This document shows, in pieces, positions 53,196 through 62,334 of a stretch of 64,000 bases of DNA. Every line of letters begins with the position of its first letter. Position 1 is the first letter of the stretch. The position numbers were made by a program, and so were the translations under genes. The stretch covers positions 558,001-622,000 of the forward strand of contig CAVOQQ010000001.1 of NCBI GenBank assembly GCA_963698395.1, in the 5' to 3' direction. The notes below the pieces were generated by a model that ran no database searches, had not been told where the DNA came from, and saw nothing but the letters and a program-made list of their open reading frames with translations. This stretch comes from JBBQUN01 sp963698395 (GTDB taxonomy: Bacteria > Actinomycetota > Acidimicrobiia > Acidimicrobiales > SZUA-35).

Positions 53196-54652
53196 CGCTC
53201 ACCTTCCCGACTCGATCGCCGTGCCGAGCTTCGACCCCGAAGCCGACATGCCCAAGGAAGAGTGCGGGGTCATGGGCATCTCCAGCTCGGGACACGATGC
53301 CGCCCGGCAGGCCTTCTTCGGTCTGTACGCGCTCCAGCACCGTGGCCAGGAAGCGGCGGGCATCGCCGTCGCCGACGGTCGAGCCGTGCGGGTCCACAAG
53401 GGCCAGGGCCTGGTCAACCAGGTGTTCAACGCCGACGTGCTCCGGCCGCTGACCGGCGGCATGGCCATCGGCCACACCCGCTATTCGACCACCGGAGCCA
53501 ACTCCGACCGCAACGTGCAGCCGTATGTGATCGAGACCATGCACGGTCCGCTCGGCGTCGCCCACAACGGCAACCTCGTCAACACCGATCAGCTCCGCCA
53601 GCAACTGCTCGAGCGTGGCGCCGGCCTCCAGTCGTCGTCTGATTCCGAGGTCATCGCCCTCATGCTGGCCGCCTCCGAGGGCGTCACGTGGGAGGAGCGG
53701 CTCGTCAACGTCATGCCGCAATGGGAGGGCGCCTATTCGCTGGTGATCATCGCCGGCACCAAGGTCGTTGCCTGCCGCGACCCGTGGGGCTTCCGCCCTC
53801 TCTCGATGGGCAAGCTCCCGTCAGGCGGACACGCCGTTGCATCCGAGACCGGAGCACTCGAGACGCTCGGCTGCAAGAACATCCGAGAGATCGAACCCGG
53901 CGAGGTCGTGGTGCTCCAGGGCGATCTCGCCCGCTCCACCCACGCACTGCCACCGCAAGAGAAGCAGGCTCGCTGCACCTTCGAGCACATCTACTTCTCT
54001 CGTCCCGATGCCTTCTGGGATGGCATGAACGTGCACCAGGCCCGGCAGCGACTCGGCGAGGAACTCGCCCGTGAACACCCGGTCGAGGCCGACGTGGTCA
54101 TCCCGGTGCCCGACTCCTCGATGCCTGCCGCCATCGGTTACGCCGCCGTCTCGGGCATCACCTACAACGAGGGGTTCGTGAAGAACCGCTACATCGGGCG
54201 CACCTTCATCGAACCGACCGACGAGCTCCGCAAACAGGGTGTGGCGCTGAAGTTCAACACGCTCGAAGAGAACATTCGGGGCAAGCGGGTGGTCGTGATC
54301 GACGACTCCATCGTCCGTGGCACCACCTCCGGCCCCTTGATCAAACTGGTGCGAGACGCCGGCGCCACCGAGGTGCACATGCGGGTCACGTGTCCGCCCA
54401 TCGCCCACCCATGCTTCTTCGGAGTCGACATGGGTACCTACGACGAGCTGATCGCCCACCAGTTGGGCGTTCCCGAGATCTGCGACCACATCGGTGCCGA
54501 CAGCCTCGGCTTCCTCTCCGTCGAGCGCATGATGAAGGCGCTCGGGCGAGACGACGGGTACTGCAACGCTTGCTTCACTGGCTCCTATCCGATCCCGGTG
54601 CAACTGTCGCTGGCCAACTGCCAAGGCCCGCTTCGACGGAGTGCTCGGCTGA
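53188..54652 (+). CDS. purF: Amidophosphoribosyltransferase, frameshifted ten codons before its stop
   Basis: About 487 residues. A 25-residue propeptide precedes the nucleophile Cys26 (KEECGVMGI), as in the Bacillus subtilis type. Cysteines for a 4Fe-4S cluster are at QARCTFEHIYF, RVTCPPIAHPCFFG and YCNACF. The PRPP motif is VVVIDDSIVRGTTS. As read, the gene continues into purD, but one base too many in ggccaactgccaag (about 54616-54622) masks the natural end SLANAKARFDGVLG and the TGA at 54650, which shares its A with the purD ATG. It makes phosphoribosylamine, the committed purine step. Confidence 0.92.
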
Positions 54653-55947
54653 TGCGCGTGCTTCTCATCGGCTCGGGAGGCCGCGAGCACGCGCTGACGA
54701 AGGCGATCCTCGCCTCACCGCTGCTGACCGAACTCCAGGTGGCACCGGGAAACCCTGGCACCGCAGCGCACAACGTGTCGCTCGATGTCGACAACCATCC
54801 GGCCGTGGCGGCCTACTGTCTCGAGCAACGGATCGATCTCGTGGTGGTCGGTCCGGAAGTGCCCTTGGTCGACGGCCTTGCCGACGTGATCACGGCAGCC
54901 GGTGTGGCCTGCTTCGGTCCGAGCAAGCTGGCCGCCCGGCTCGAAGGGTCCAAGGCGTTCGCTCGCGACTTCGCCGCTCGGCACGGCATCCCCGGCCCGT
55001 CGTTCGAACGGTTCACCGAGATCGAGCCGGCGTTGGCCTACCTCGACACCATCGGCGGTCCCGTCGTGGTCAAAGCCGACGGACTGGCCGCGGGCAAGGG
55101 TGTCATCATCCCCGAAGGCCGAGCCGAGACCGAGCACGCCATCATCGAGATGCTCAGCGGTGTCTCGATGGGCGCCGCTGGATCCGCCATCGTGATCGAG
55201 GAGCGCATGGAGGGCGAGGAACTGTCGCTCTTCGGCATCTCGAGCGCCACCCAACTCGACCCCCTCGGCGGACTCACCGCCCAAGATCACAAGCGAGTCG
55301 GCGAGGGCGACACCGGTCCCAACACCGGCGGCATGGGTGCATTCGCTCCGGTCCCGGGCATCGATCCGATCATGGTCGACCTGCTCGTCGACCAGTTCCT
55401 GGTCAAGGCGTCGCAGGGCATGGCATCGGAGGGCACACCGTACGTGGGCGTCATCTACGCCGGCATCATGCTGACCCCCAACGGCCCACGCCTGGTCGAG
55501 TACAACTGCCGGTTCGGTGATCCCGAGACCCAGGCGCTGCTCCCGTTGCTCGACGGCGACCTGCTCGAGGTCATGGCCGCTGCCGCCAACGGCGAGGAGT
55601 GGACACCGCTGACGGTTCGGCCGAACACCACCGCTGCCACCGTCGTCATCGCCGCTGCCGGCTACCCCGCCCAGCCCGTGAAGGGCATCGCCATCCCCGA
55701 CTCGACCCACGTCGACGATCCCGATGTGAGCGTCCTGCATGCCGGTACCACCGTCGACGCCGACGGCAACCTCGTGTCGTCGGGTGGTCGAGTTCTCAAC
55801 GTGGTCGGACTCGGGTCCGATCTCGATCAAGCCCTTCGAAAGGCCTACACCGTGGTCAACGATGTCACCAACGACTCCGAGCTGTTCGCTCGCTCCGACA
55901 TCGGTTGGCGACATGCCGCAGCCGAGACCGAGGAGGTCGCTCGATGA
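54652..55947 (+). CDS. purD: GAR synthetase
   Basis: 431 residues from the ATG at 54652. MRVLLIGSGGREHALTKAI is the N-terminal nucleotide fold; the ATP-grasp core has VVKADGLAAGKGVII, ALDHKRVGE-like DHKRVGEGDTGPNTGGMGAF and VEYNCRFGDPETQALLPLLDGDL. It ligates glycine to phosphoribosylamine. The start overlaps the purF stop (TGATG) once the extra base is removed; its own stop overlaps purM (ATGA). Confidence 0.95.
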   Translation: MRVLLIGSGGREHALTKAILASPLLTELQVAPGNPGTAAHNVSLDVDNHPAVAAYCLEQRIDLVVVGPEVPLVDGLADVITAAGVACFGPSKLAARLEGSKAFARDFAARHGIPGPSFERFTEIEPALAYLDTIGGPVVVKADGLAAGKGVIIPEGRAETEHAIIEMLSGVSMGAAGSAIVIEERMEGEELSLFGISSATQLDPLGGLTAQDHKRVGEGDTGPNTGGMGAFAPVPGIDPIMVDLLVDQFLVKASQGMASEGTPYVGVIYAGIMLTPNGPRLVEYNCRFGDPETQALLPLLDGDLLEVMAAAANGEEWTPLTVRPNTTAATVVIAAAGYPAQPVKGIAIPDSTHVDDPDVSVLHAGTTVDADGNLVSSGGRVLNVVGLGSDLDQALRKAYTVVNDVTNDSELFARSDIGWRHAAAETEEVAR

Positions 55948-56957
55948 CCGCGCAAGACGCCTACGCCGCAGCGGGCGTGAGTTTCAGCGCCGGTGACGAG
56001 GCCATCGAGCAGATCGCCGAGGCGGTCAAAGAGACCCACAACGAGCGAGTCGTTGCCGGCGTCGGCAGCTTCGGTGGCGTCTTCGACATGGCGAATCTCG
56101 GCATGGACCAGCCGCTGCTCGTCAGCTCGACCGACACGTGCGGTACCAAGACCGTGCTGGCTGCCGAGCTCGACCTGTGGGACGGCATCGGTGCCGACAT
56201 CGTGAACCACGGTGTCAACGACGTGCTCGTGCAGGGGGCGCGCCCGTTGTTCATGCTCGACACCATCTCGGCCGGTGTCCTCGATCCTGACGTCGTCGGA
56301 CGAGTCGTTCGTTCGATGGCAGCGGCGTGCAAGGCCAACGGCTGTGTGCTGCTCGGCGGTGAGACCGCCGAGGTGCCCGACCTCATCGTGCCTGGGGGTG
56401 TCGACGTTGCCGGCACCATGGTCGGCGTCGTCGATCGTTCCGAACTGCTGCCAACGGCCGACATCGCCGTCGGCGACGTGCTCATCGGCCTCGAGTCGAA
56501 CGGGCTCCACACCAACGGCTACTCCCTCGCTCGGCGACTCGGCGCCGCGTACGGGTTCGACAAGCCCGTGCCCGGCTCCGACGTGCCGCTGGGCGAGGCG
56601 CTGCTCGCTCCCCACCGCAGCTATCTCGCTCCGTTGGCGCAGGTGCTCGAGGCCAAGATCGTGAAGTCGTTGGCCCACCTGACCGGTGGCGGTTTTCCCG
56701 ACAACATTCCGCGGTGCCTGCCCAAGGGGCTGGGCGCCACGGTCGACACCTCGGCATGGGAGACCCCGCCGCTGTTCGCCTGGTTGCAGGAGGCCGGCAG
56801 TCTCGACCTCGTCGAGGCCCACCGCATCTTCAACATGGGCATCGGCATGGTCGCCATCGTCGCCCCGGAGAACGTGGAGTCCTTCCGCTCGTTGGTGGAC
56901 GAACCGACCTACGTACTCGGTGAGGTCGTCGATGGCGACGGGGTCACGCTCTCTTGA
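55944..56957 (+). CDS. purM: AIR synthetase
   Basis: 337 residues. YAAAGVSFSAGDEAIEQI, GSFGGVFDMANLG, LLVSSTDTCGTKTVLAAEL, DIVNHGVNDVLVQGARPLFMLDTI, GLESNGLHTNGYSLAR and LTGGGFPDNIPRCLP are the PurM hallmarks. It cyclises FGAM to AIR. Its stop overlaps the TTG start of purN. Confidence 0.96.
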   Translation: MTAQDAYAAAGVSFSAGDEAIEQIAEAVKETHNERVVAGVGSFGGVFDMANLGMDQPLLVSSTDTCGTKTVLAAELDLWDGIGADIVNHGVNDVLVQGARPLFMLDTISAGVLDPDVVGRVVRSMAAACKANGCVLLGGETAEVPDLIVPGGVDVAGTMVGVVDRSELLPTADIAVGDVLIGLESNGLHTNGYSLARRLGAAYGFDKPVPGSDVPLGEALLAPHRSYLAPLAQVLEAKIVKSLAHLTGGGFPDNIPRCLPKGLGATVDTSAWETPPLFAWLQEAGSLDLVEAHRIFNMGIGMVAIVAPENVESFRSLVDEPTYVLGEVVDGDGVTLS

Positions 56958-57628
56958 GCTCCGAAGCCGGCACCGTGGCGACCACCAAACGACTCGTCGT
57001 CCTGGTCTCCGGCTCCGGCTCCAATCTCGGCGCGATCATGGCGGCCTGCACTTCCGGTCGGCTCGATGCCATGATCGAGGCCGTCGTCTGCAACCGCCCC
57101 GGTGCCTACGCGCTCGAACGTGCTGCCGACCATGGCGTGCCCGGGCTGCTGCTCGAACGCCGACCGGGTGAGGAGCGGGTCGACTACGACGCCCGGCTCG
57201 TCGAGCTGGTGGCGCCCTACGAGCCCGATCTGGTCGTGCTGGCCGGATGGATGCGGATCCTCACGCCCACCTTCGTCGGTCGGTTTCCGGTGATCAACCT
57301 GCACCCGGCCCTTCCGGGCCAGTTCCCCGGGGCCCACGCCATCGACGAGGCCTTTGCCGCGTGGGAAGCCGGCCGCATCACCGAGTCGGGTGTGATGGTC
57401 CACTGGGTGCCCGATGCTGCGGTCGACGTGGGACCGGTGATCGTGAGCGAAGCGGTCACTTTCGAGCCCGATGACACACGCGATTCCTTCGAGTCGCGTG
57501 TCCATGCGGTCGAACACCGTGCCATCGTTGAGGCCATCGAAGCGGCCCTCGCCGCCGGGCCGCCCGCATCGTTCACCGATTCGATCGCTTCGACCCAAGC
57601 CGAGGAACCCCATGCCGCACATCAATGA
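56954..57628 (+). CDS. purN: GAR transformylase
   Basis: 224 residues from TTG 56954 (a GTG at 56975 is an alternative). LVVLVSGSGSNLGAIM, VVLAGWMRILTPTFV, NLHPALPGQFPGAHAIDEAF with the catalytic Asn/His, and ESGVMVHWVPDAAVDVGPVI with Asp are diagnostic. It formylates GAR with 10-formyl-THF. The last 17 bp overlap guaB. Confidence 0.93.
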   Translation: MSSEAGTVATTKRLVVLVSGSGSNLGAIMAACTSGRLDAMIEAVVCNRPGAYALERAADHGVPGLLLERRPGEERVDYDARLVELVAPYEPDLVVLAGWMRILTPTFVGRFPVINLHPALPGQFPGAHAIDEAFAAWEAGRITESGVMVHWVPDAAVDVGPVIVSEAVTFEPDDTRDSFESRVHAVEHRAIVEAIEAALAAGPPASFTDSIASTQAEEPHAAHQ

Positions 57629-59081
57629 CGCCGTCTTCCGTGGTGCCGAGGCGCTGACCTTCGACGACCTGCTGGTCGTTCCCGGTTGGAGCGAGGTCCT
57701 TCCGCACGATGTCGACACCACGACACAGTTGGGTGACCTGACGCTGCGGGTGCCGCTGATGTCCGCAGCGATGGACACCGTCACCGAAGCCCCCCTCGCC
57801 GTCGCCATCGCTCGTGAAGGCGGCATCGGCATCTTGCATCGCAATCTGTCGGTCGAGGAACAGGCCGAGCAGGTCGAGCGGGTCAAGAAGGCGCAGTCGG
57901 GGATGATCTCGGCGCCGGTCCGTCTCGGTCCCGATGCCACGTTGGCCGATGCCGAAGTCATCATGAACCGACACAAGATCTCGGGCGTGCCGATCTGCGA
58001 CGCCGACGATCACCTGCTCGGGATTCTGACCAACCGCGACATCCGTTTCTGTGGCGCCGACGAGTACGAGCGTGGTGTCACCGAGTACATGACCAAGGCG
58101 CCCCTCGTCACTGCCTCGGTGGGCACCACCCTCGACGAGGCCGTTGCCATCCTCCACAAGCACCGCATCGAGAAGCTCCCCCTCGTCGACGACGACAATC
58201 GGCTCGCCGGGCTGATCACGGTCAAGGACATCAACAAGCGGATCGAAAAGCCGGATGCGACCCTCGATGCCGACGGTCGTCTGTGTGTCGGCGCAGCGGT
58301 CGGCGTCACCGATACCGCCGAACGGGCCGAGGCGCTCGCTGCCGCCGGTGTCGACATGCTCGTCATCGATACCGCCCACGGCCACACGCGGGGTGTGATC
58401 GACGCGATCCGCACGATCAAGAGAGGCTGGCCAGAGGTCATCGTGGTCGGCGGCAACGTCGTGACGCGCGAGGGTGTCGACGCACTCGTCGAGGCCGGCT
58501 CCGACGTGGTCAAGGTCGGTGTCGGCGCCGGATCCATCTGCACCACTCGCATCGTGTCGGGTGCCGGCATGCCGCAGATGACGGCCATCTACGAGTGCGC
58601 CCAGGCCGCACGGTCCCACCGAGGCGTCGATCGGCCACTGCCGATCATCGCCGACGGCGGTGTGGTGTCATCGGGTGACATCGTGAAGGCCTTCGCCGCC
58701 GGTGCCGACGCCGTGATGCTGGGCAACTTGCTCGCCGGTGTCGACGAAGCGCCGGGCGATCTCGAACTCGTCGACGGCGCCATGTGGAAGACCTACCGCG
58801 GCATGGGATCCGCCGGCGCGATGCGGGGCCGTGCCACCGACCGCTATGGCACCGGCCAGGCGCCGGGCAAGCACGTCCCCGAAGGGGTCGAGGCGCGGGT
58901 GCGCTACGCGGGCGCCCTCACCGAACTCATGAGCCAGCTCGTCGGCGGTCTCCGCTCGGGTATGGGCTACGCCGGAGCCGGCGACCTCGCCGACCTTCGT
59001 GAACGCACCCGCCTCGTCCGCATCACCGGTGCCGGCCTCCGCGAAAGCCACCCCCACGACGTCGCCGTCACTCGCGACTGA
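57612..59081 (+). CDS. guaB: IMP dehydrogenase
   Basis: 489 residues. The (beta/alpha)8 core is interrupted by two CBS domains (about 95-215: DATLADAEVIMNRHKISGVP, TTLDEAVAILHKHRIEKLPL). Catalytic Cys310 lies in GVGAGSICTTRIVSG, and the flap and finger regions include YRGMGSAGAMRGR. It oxidises IMP to XMP. It closes the pur operon before a strong hairpin; purH, needed to make IMP, is not in the window. Confidence 0.97.
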   Translation: MPHINDAVFRGAEALTFDDLLVVPGWSEVLPHDVDTTTQLGDLTLRVPLMSAAMDTVTEAPLAVAIAREGGIGILHRNLSVEEQAEQVERVKKAQSGMISAPVRLGPDATLADAEVIMNRHKISGVPICDADDHLLGILTNRDIRFCGADEYERGVTEYMTKAPLVTASVGTTLDEAVAILHKHRIEKLPLVDDDNRLAGLITVKDINKRIEKPDATLDADGRLCVGAAVGVTDTAERAEALAAAGVDMLVIDTAHGHTRGVIDAIRTIKRGWPEVIVVGGNVVTREGVDALVEAGSDVVKVGVGAGSICTTRIVSGAGMPQMTAIYECAQAARSHRGVDRPLPIIADGGVVSSGDIVKAFAAGADAVMLGNLLAGVDEAPGDLELVDGAMWKTYRGMGSAGAMRGRATDRYGTGQAPGKHVPEGVEARVRYAGALTELMSQLVGGLRSGMGYAGAGDLADLRERTRLVRITGAGLRESHPHDVAVTRD

Positions 59082-59118
59082 CGTCCTCGAACTTCCGGGC
59101 CACCGTACGAAACCGCGG

Positions 59119-59164
59119 AAGCTCCGGGTCTCCGTACTGCCACGCGTACGAAGACCCGGAGCTT
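59119..59164. terminator. Long hairpin terminator after guaB
   Basis: AAGCTCCGGGTCTCCGTAC (59119-59137) pairs with GTACGAAGACCCGGAGCTT (59146-59164) with one mismatch, giving a 19-position stem and an 8-nt loop. It lies between convergent guaB and the desulfhydrase gene and can serve both. Confidence 0.85.
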
Positions 59165-59210
59165 TGCGGCGATTGGACGCAGCCCCGGAACCTTGGTGCG
59201 TCGGCCGGGG

Positions 59211-60195
59211 TCAGCCGACGTGGAAGCGGTCGCGGTAGCGGGCGGTGAACAGGGCGGGCATGCCGCCGGTGTGGACGAACACGACCGTCTTCTCGTCATC
59301 GAACTCGCCTCGAGCAGCGGCGGCGATGAGGCCGGCCATCGCCCGTCCGGAGTACACGGGGTCGAGCACCATGCCCTCGGTGGTGGCAACGAGCCGGAGG
59401 GCTTCGAAGACGGCGTCGGTTGGTCGACCGTAGGGAACCTCGGCCTGGCTTCGGTCGAGACGGAGTTGGCCGATCGGGCGCGATTGGCCGAGACGGTCGG
59501 CGACGGCATCGGCCAGGGGAGGGATGTCGAGGTCGACGGTCGGGACCGCAGCAACGTCGTAGCCCTGCACACGGGAGTGGTCGCCGAGCCCGACCGCCAG
59601 CCCGGCGTGGGTTCCCCCGGTGCCGACCGCGGTGATGACGAGCGGACGATCCGAACCAGCGGCATCGAGCGCCAGCTGGATCTCGGTGGCGCAGGTGGCG
59701 TAGGCGGCCGCGCCGACCGGCGACGAGCCGCCGAGGGGAATCGCGTAGGGCCGGCGGCCCTCCTCGCGGAGGCGCTCGACCGTTGCGGCAAAGGCATCGT
59801 GGCGTTCCTTTGCCGTGGTCCAGACGATCTCGATCCCGAACAGATCGTCGAGCACGAGGTTGCCTTCGGGCACGGTCTTCGGTTCGGCCTCGGCAAGCAC
59901 GGCGACACAGTCGAGTCCAGACGCTCGTGCTGCGGATCCCGTCGCTCGAACGTGATTCGACTGGGCCGCTCCCGCCGTCACGAGCGATGTCGCATCCCTG
60001 ATCGATTGCATCGCCGACCAGCAGTTCGAGCTTTCTGGCCTTGTTGCCGCCGCCGGCGAGTCCGGTCAGGTCGTCACGCTTGAGCCACAGCTTGCCTGCG
60101 GGGAACCCGAGGGCCGCACCCAATCGATCGGCCGGGCGGATCGGGGTGTTGCGGGCAGCGAAGTCGACCATTGGTGGCAGCATCCGATCATTCAA
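59211..60195 (-). CDS. D-cysteine desulfhydrase/ACC deaminase family PLP enzyme, frameshifted near 59989
   Basis: About 327 residues once one base at about 59986-59992 is removed; this joins KARKLELLVGDAIDQGCD to SLVTAGAAQSNHVRA, where the family reads GCDTLVT.GG.QSNH. KLWLKRDDLTGLAGGGNKARKLE holds the PLP Lys; VITAVGTGGTHAGLAVGL binds the cofactor phosphate; LDPVYSGRAMAGLI closes the fold. Starts at 60195 or 60183. It could release sulfide from D-cysteine or deaminate ACC; sequence does not decide. Confidence 0.85.
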
Positions 60196-60291
60196 GCAGT
60201 TCGACCGGTCGACCGAGCAGGTGAGACGGAACGTACGCGCCTGGCGGTGATGTCCGATTTCCGCTCGTTGTTCGCTCCTCGACCGGTCAGG

Positions 60292-61812
60292 ATGGTCTCC
60301 ATGACCTCGTCTGCCGTCGACCCGCCGCTCGAAGCCTGGATGCGTGCGGTCGAGAGCCGTGATGCCCGATTCGACGGATGGGTCATCGTCGGCGTGACCT
60401 CGACCGGGATCTATTGCCGGCCGAGTTGCCCGACTCCCGTGCGACCGAAGCGCTCGAACATGGCGTTCTTCCCGACGCCGGCCTCGGCTCAGGCTGCCGG
60501 CTTTCGAGCCTGCAAACGGTGTGCCCCCGACGCCTCGCCCGGCTCACCCGAGTGGAATCGCCGCGATGATCTCGTCGCACGAGCGATTCGAGCCGTCGAT
60601 GACGGCGTCGTCGATCGTGAGGGTGTGGGAGGACTCGCCAGTCGTCTCCATGTGAGCAGCAGGCATCTCCACCGGTTGCTGTCGTCCGAGCTCGGTGTCG
60701 GGCCGCTGGCCCTGGCCAGGGCTCGTCGGGCGCGCACCGCTCGGATTCTCATCGAAACCACCGACCTCGCCTTTTCCGATGTGGCCTTTGCTGCCGGGTT
60801 CGAGAGCATTCGGCAATTCAACGACACCGTGCGCGAGATCTTCGCCCTGTCGCCGACCCAATTGCGTTCTTCGACGACGGCCAAGCGAGCGGCTGCGGCG
60901 GACAACTGGATCACGCTTCGCCTCGCGGTTCGAGAACCCTTCGCCGTGGATCAGGTCTGGAACTGGTTGGCCGCCCACGCGATCGACGGGGTCGAGGAGG
61001 TCGACGGACGCACGTTCCGGCGCAGTCTTCGGTTGCCGGGCGGCCCTGGCGTCGTGGAACTCGAACCCGTCGATTCGAAGACGGGTCCACCCTGGATCCA
61101 GGCGCGGTTCCGACTCGACGCGTTTGCCGACCTGGCCTCGGCGGTGCAGGCCGGTCGTCGCCTGCTCGATCTCGACGCCGACCCCAACATCATCGACGAG
61201 GCACTCGTCCGAGATCCTCGACTTGCCGGCCTGGTCCGTCGCCAACCCGGCCTGCGTTCGCCCGGCGATGTCTCCGGTGACGACGCAACGATCCGAGCGG
61301 TCCTCCACCAGCAGGTGTCGGTCGCGAGCGCTCGGTCGATGGCCGGTCGTCTGGTCCAGCAGCTGGGTGAGGCACTTGCCGAACCGCTTGGCGGGGTCAC
61401 CACCGTCTTTCCTGCGGCGCACGTGTGGGCCGAGGCCGACCCCGCCGACCTGGGCCTGACCACCGCTCGTGCGGCCACCGTCGTTCGTGTGGCGACATCG
61501 CTGGCCGATGGCACGCTCGACACCTCGCCGGTCGCAGATCGGGCCCTCGTCCGCTCCCAGTTGCTGTCGATCAAGGGCATCGGCCCATGGACCGCATCGA
61601 TCGTCGCTCTGCGGGGACTGGCCGATCCTGACGCCTTCACCACGAGCGACCTCGCGCTCAACCGAGTGGCTGCCGAGCTCGGGCTGGCACCGGCCGGCGA
61701 CGCCGGCGGTCTCGAACGAGCCGCCGAGGCGTGGCGGCCCTGGCGTTCCTATGCCATGCACCACCTCTGGCGGCACTACATGACGAACGGCAACGAACAG
61801 GGAGCTCCATGA
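60292..61812 (+). CDS. Ada-type regulatory domain fused to AlkA DNA-3-methyladenine glycosylase
   Basis: 506 residues from the ATG at 60292. The Ada zinc domain has Cys42 and Cys46 (GIYCRPSCP) and Cys74 and Cys77 (ACKRC), one of which would take methyl from phosphotriesters. An AraC-type helix-turn-helix follows (LASRLHVSSRHLHRLLSSEL; IAFSDVAF-like LAFSDVAFAAGFESIRQFNDTVRE). The C-terminal half is AlkA: an N-domain and HhH-GPD with SIKGIGPWTASIVALRGL and the catalytic Asp in TTSDLALN. This combines methyl sensing, transcription activation and base excision. It is coupled to ogt by ATGA. Confidence 0.95.
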   Translation: MVSMTSSAVDPPLEAWMRAVESRDARFDGWVIVGVTSTGIYCRPSCPTPVRPKRSNMAFFPTPASAQAAGFRACKRCAPDASPGSPEWNRRDDLVARAIRAVDDGVVDREGVGGLASRLHVSSRHLHRLLSSELGVGPLALARARRARTARILIETTDLAFSDVAFAAGFESIRQFNDTVREIFALSPTQLRSSTTAKRAAAADNWITLRLAVREPFAVDQVWNWLAAHAIDGVEEVDGRTFRRSLRLPGGPGVVELEPVDSKTGPPWIQARFRLDAFADLASAVQAGRRLLDLDADPNIIDEALVRDPRLAGLVRRQPGLRSPGDVSGDDATIRAVLHQQVSVASARSMAGRLVQQLGEALAEPLGGVTTVFPAAHVWAEADPADLGLTTARAATVVRVATSLADGTLDTSPVADRALVRSQLLSIKGIGPWTASIVALRGLADPDAFTTSDLALNRVAAELGLAPAGDAGGLERAAEAWRPWRSYAMHHLWRHYMTNGNEQGAP

Positions 61813-62324
61813 TGAAAACCGCACGCGACACCACCAGGTATCAGACCGCGACCATCGATTCACCGGTCGGGCCGCTCCATCTGCTCGCCACCTCTCGGGG
61901 TCTGGCAGCGTTGCTGTGGTCCGACCTCGAAGTCGAACTCCATCGGGTGCGCATCAGCCCCGAGCAGCTCGACAACACCCCACCGGCCCAGCTCGGTCGA
62001 GTCGAGAATCAGCTGGGGGAGTACTTCGTCGGCGAGCGGACCGACTTCGATGTGACGCTCGACCCGAGGGGCACCGAGTTCCAGTTGTCGGTCTGGGCCT
62101 CGCTCCGTGAGATCCCCTACGGCGTGACCTCCAGCTACGGCCAGCAGGCTCGCAGCATCAACCGGCCACGGGCCGTTCGTGCGGTTGCCGCTGCCAATGG
62201 CCGGAATCCGATTTCGATCATCGTTCCCTGTCATCGGGTGGTCGGGGCCGATGGCTCACTCACCGGGTTCGCCGGTGGGCTCGATGCCAAGGCCTGGCTG
62301 CTGGAGCACGAGCGACATCGGTAG
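61809..62324 (+). CDS. ogt: O6-methylguanine-DNA methyltransferase
   Basis: 171 residues. IPYGVTSSYGQQARSINRPRAVRAVAAANGRNP is the HTH and Asn-hinge region and ISIIVPCHRVVGADGSLTGFAGGL holds the acceptor Cys in PCHRV. It removes methyl from O6-methylguanine. Together with the Ada-AlkA gene it is an adaptive-response pair; the methylated Ada domain may activate their own promoter. Confidence 0.96.
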   Translation: MMKTARDTTRYQTATIDSPVGPLHLLATSRGLAALLWSDLEVELHRVRISPEQLDNTPPAQLGRVENQLGEYFVGERTDFDVTLDPRGTEFQLSVWASLREIPYGVTSSYGQQARSINRPRAVRAVAAANGRNPISIIVPCHRVVGADGSLTGFAGGLDAKAWLLEHERHR

Positions 62325-62334
62325 GGTGAAGGGC

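Noticed and set aside
53188..55947. Single purF-purD fusion gene
   Set aside because: Same reason: the natural stop and the overlapping ATG are visible one base over.
8027..60195. Programmed ribosomal frameshifting at the ten shift sites
   Set aside because: No known slippery heptamer or stop-codon context recurs, and the sites fall in unrelated housekeeping genes at random positions.
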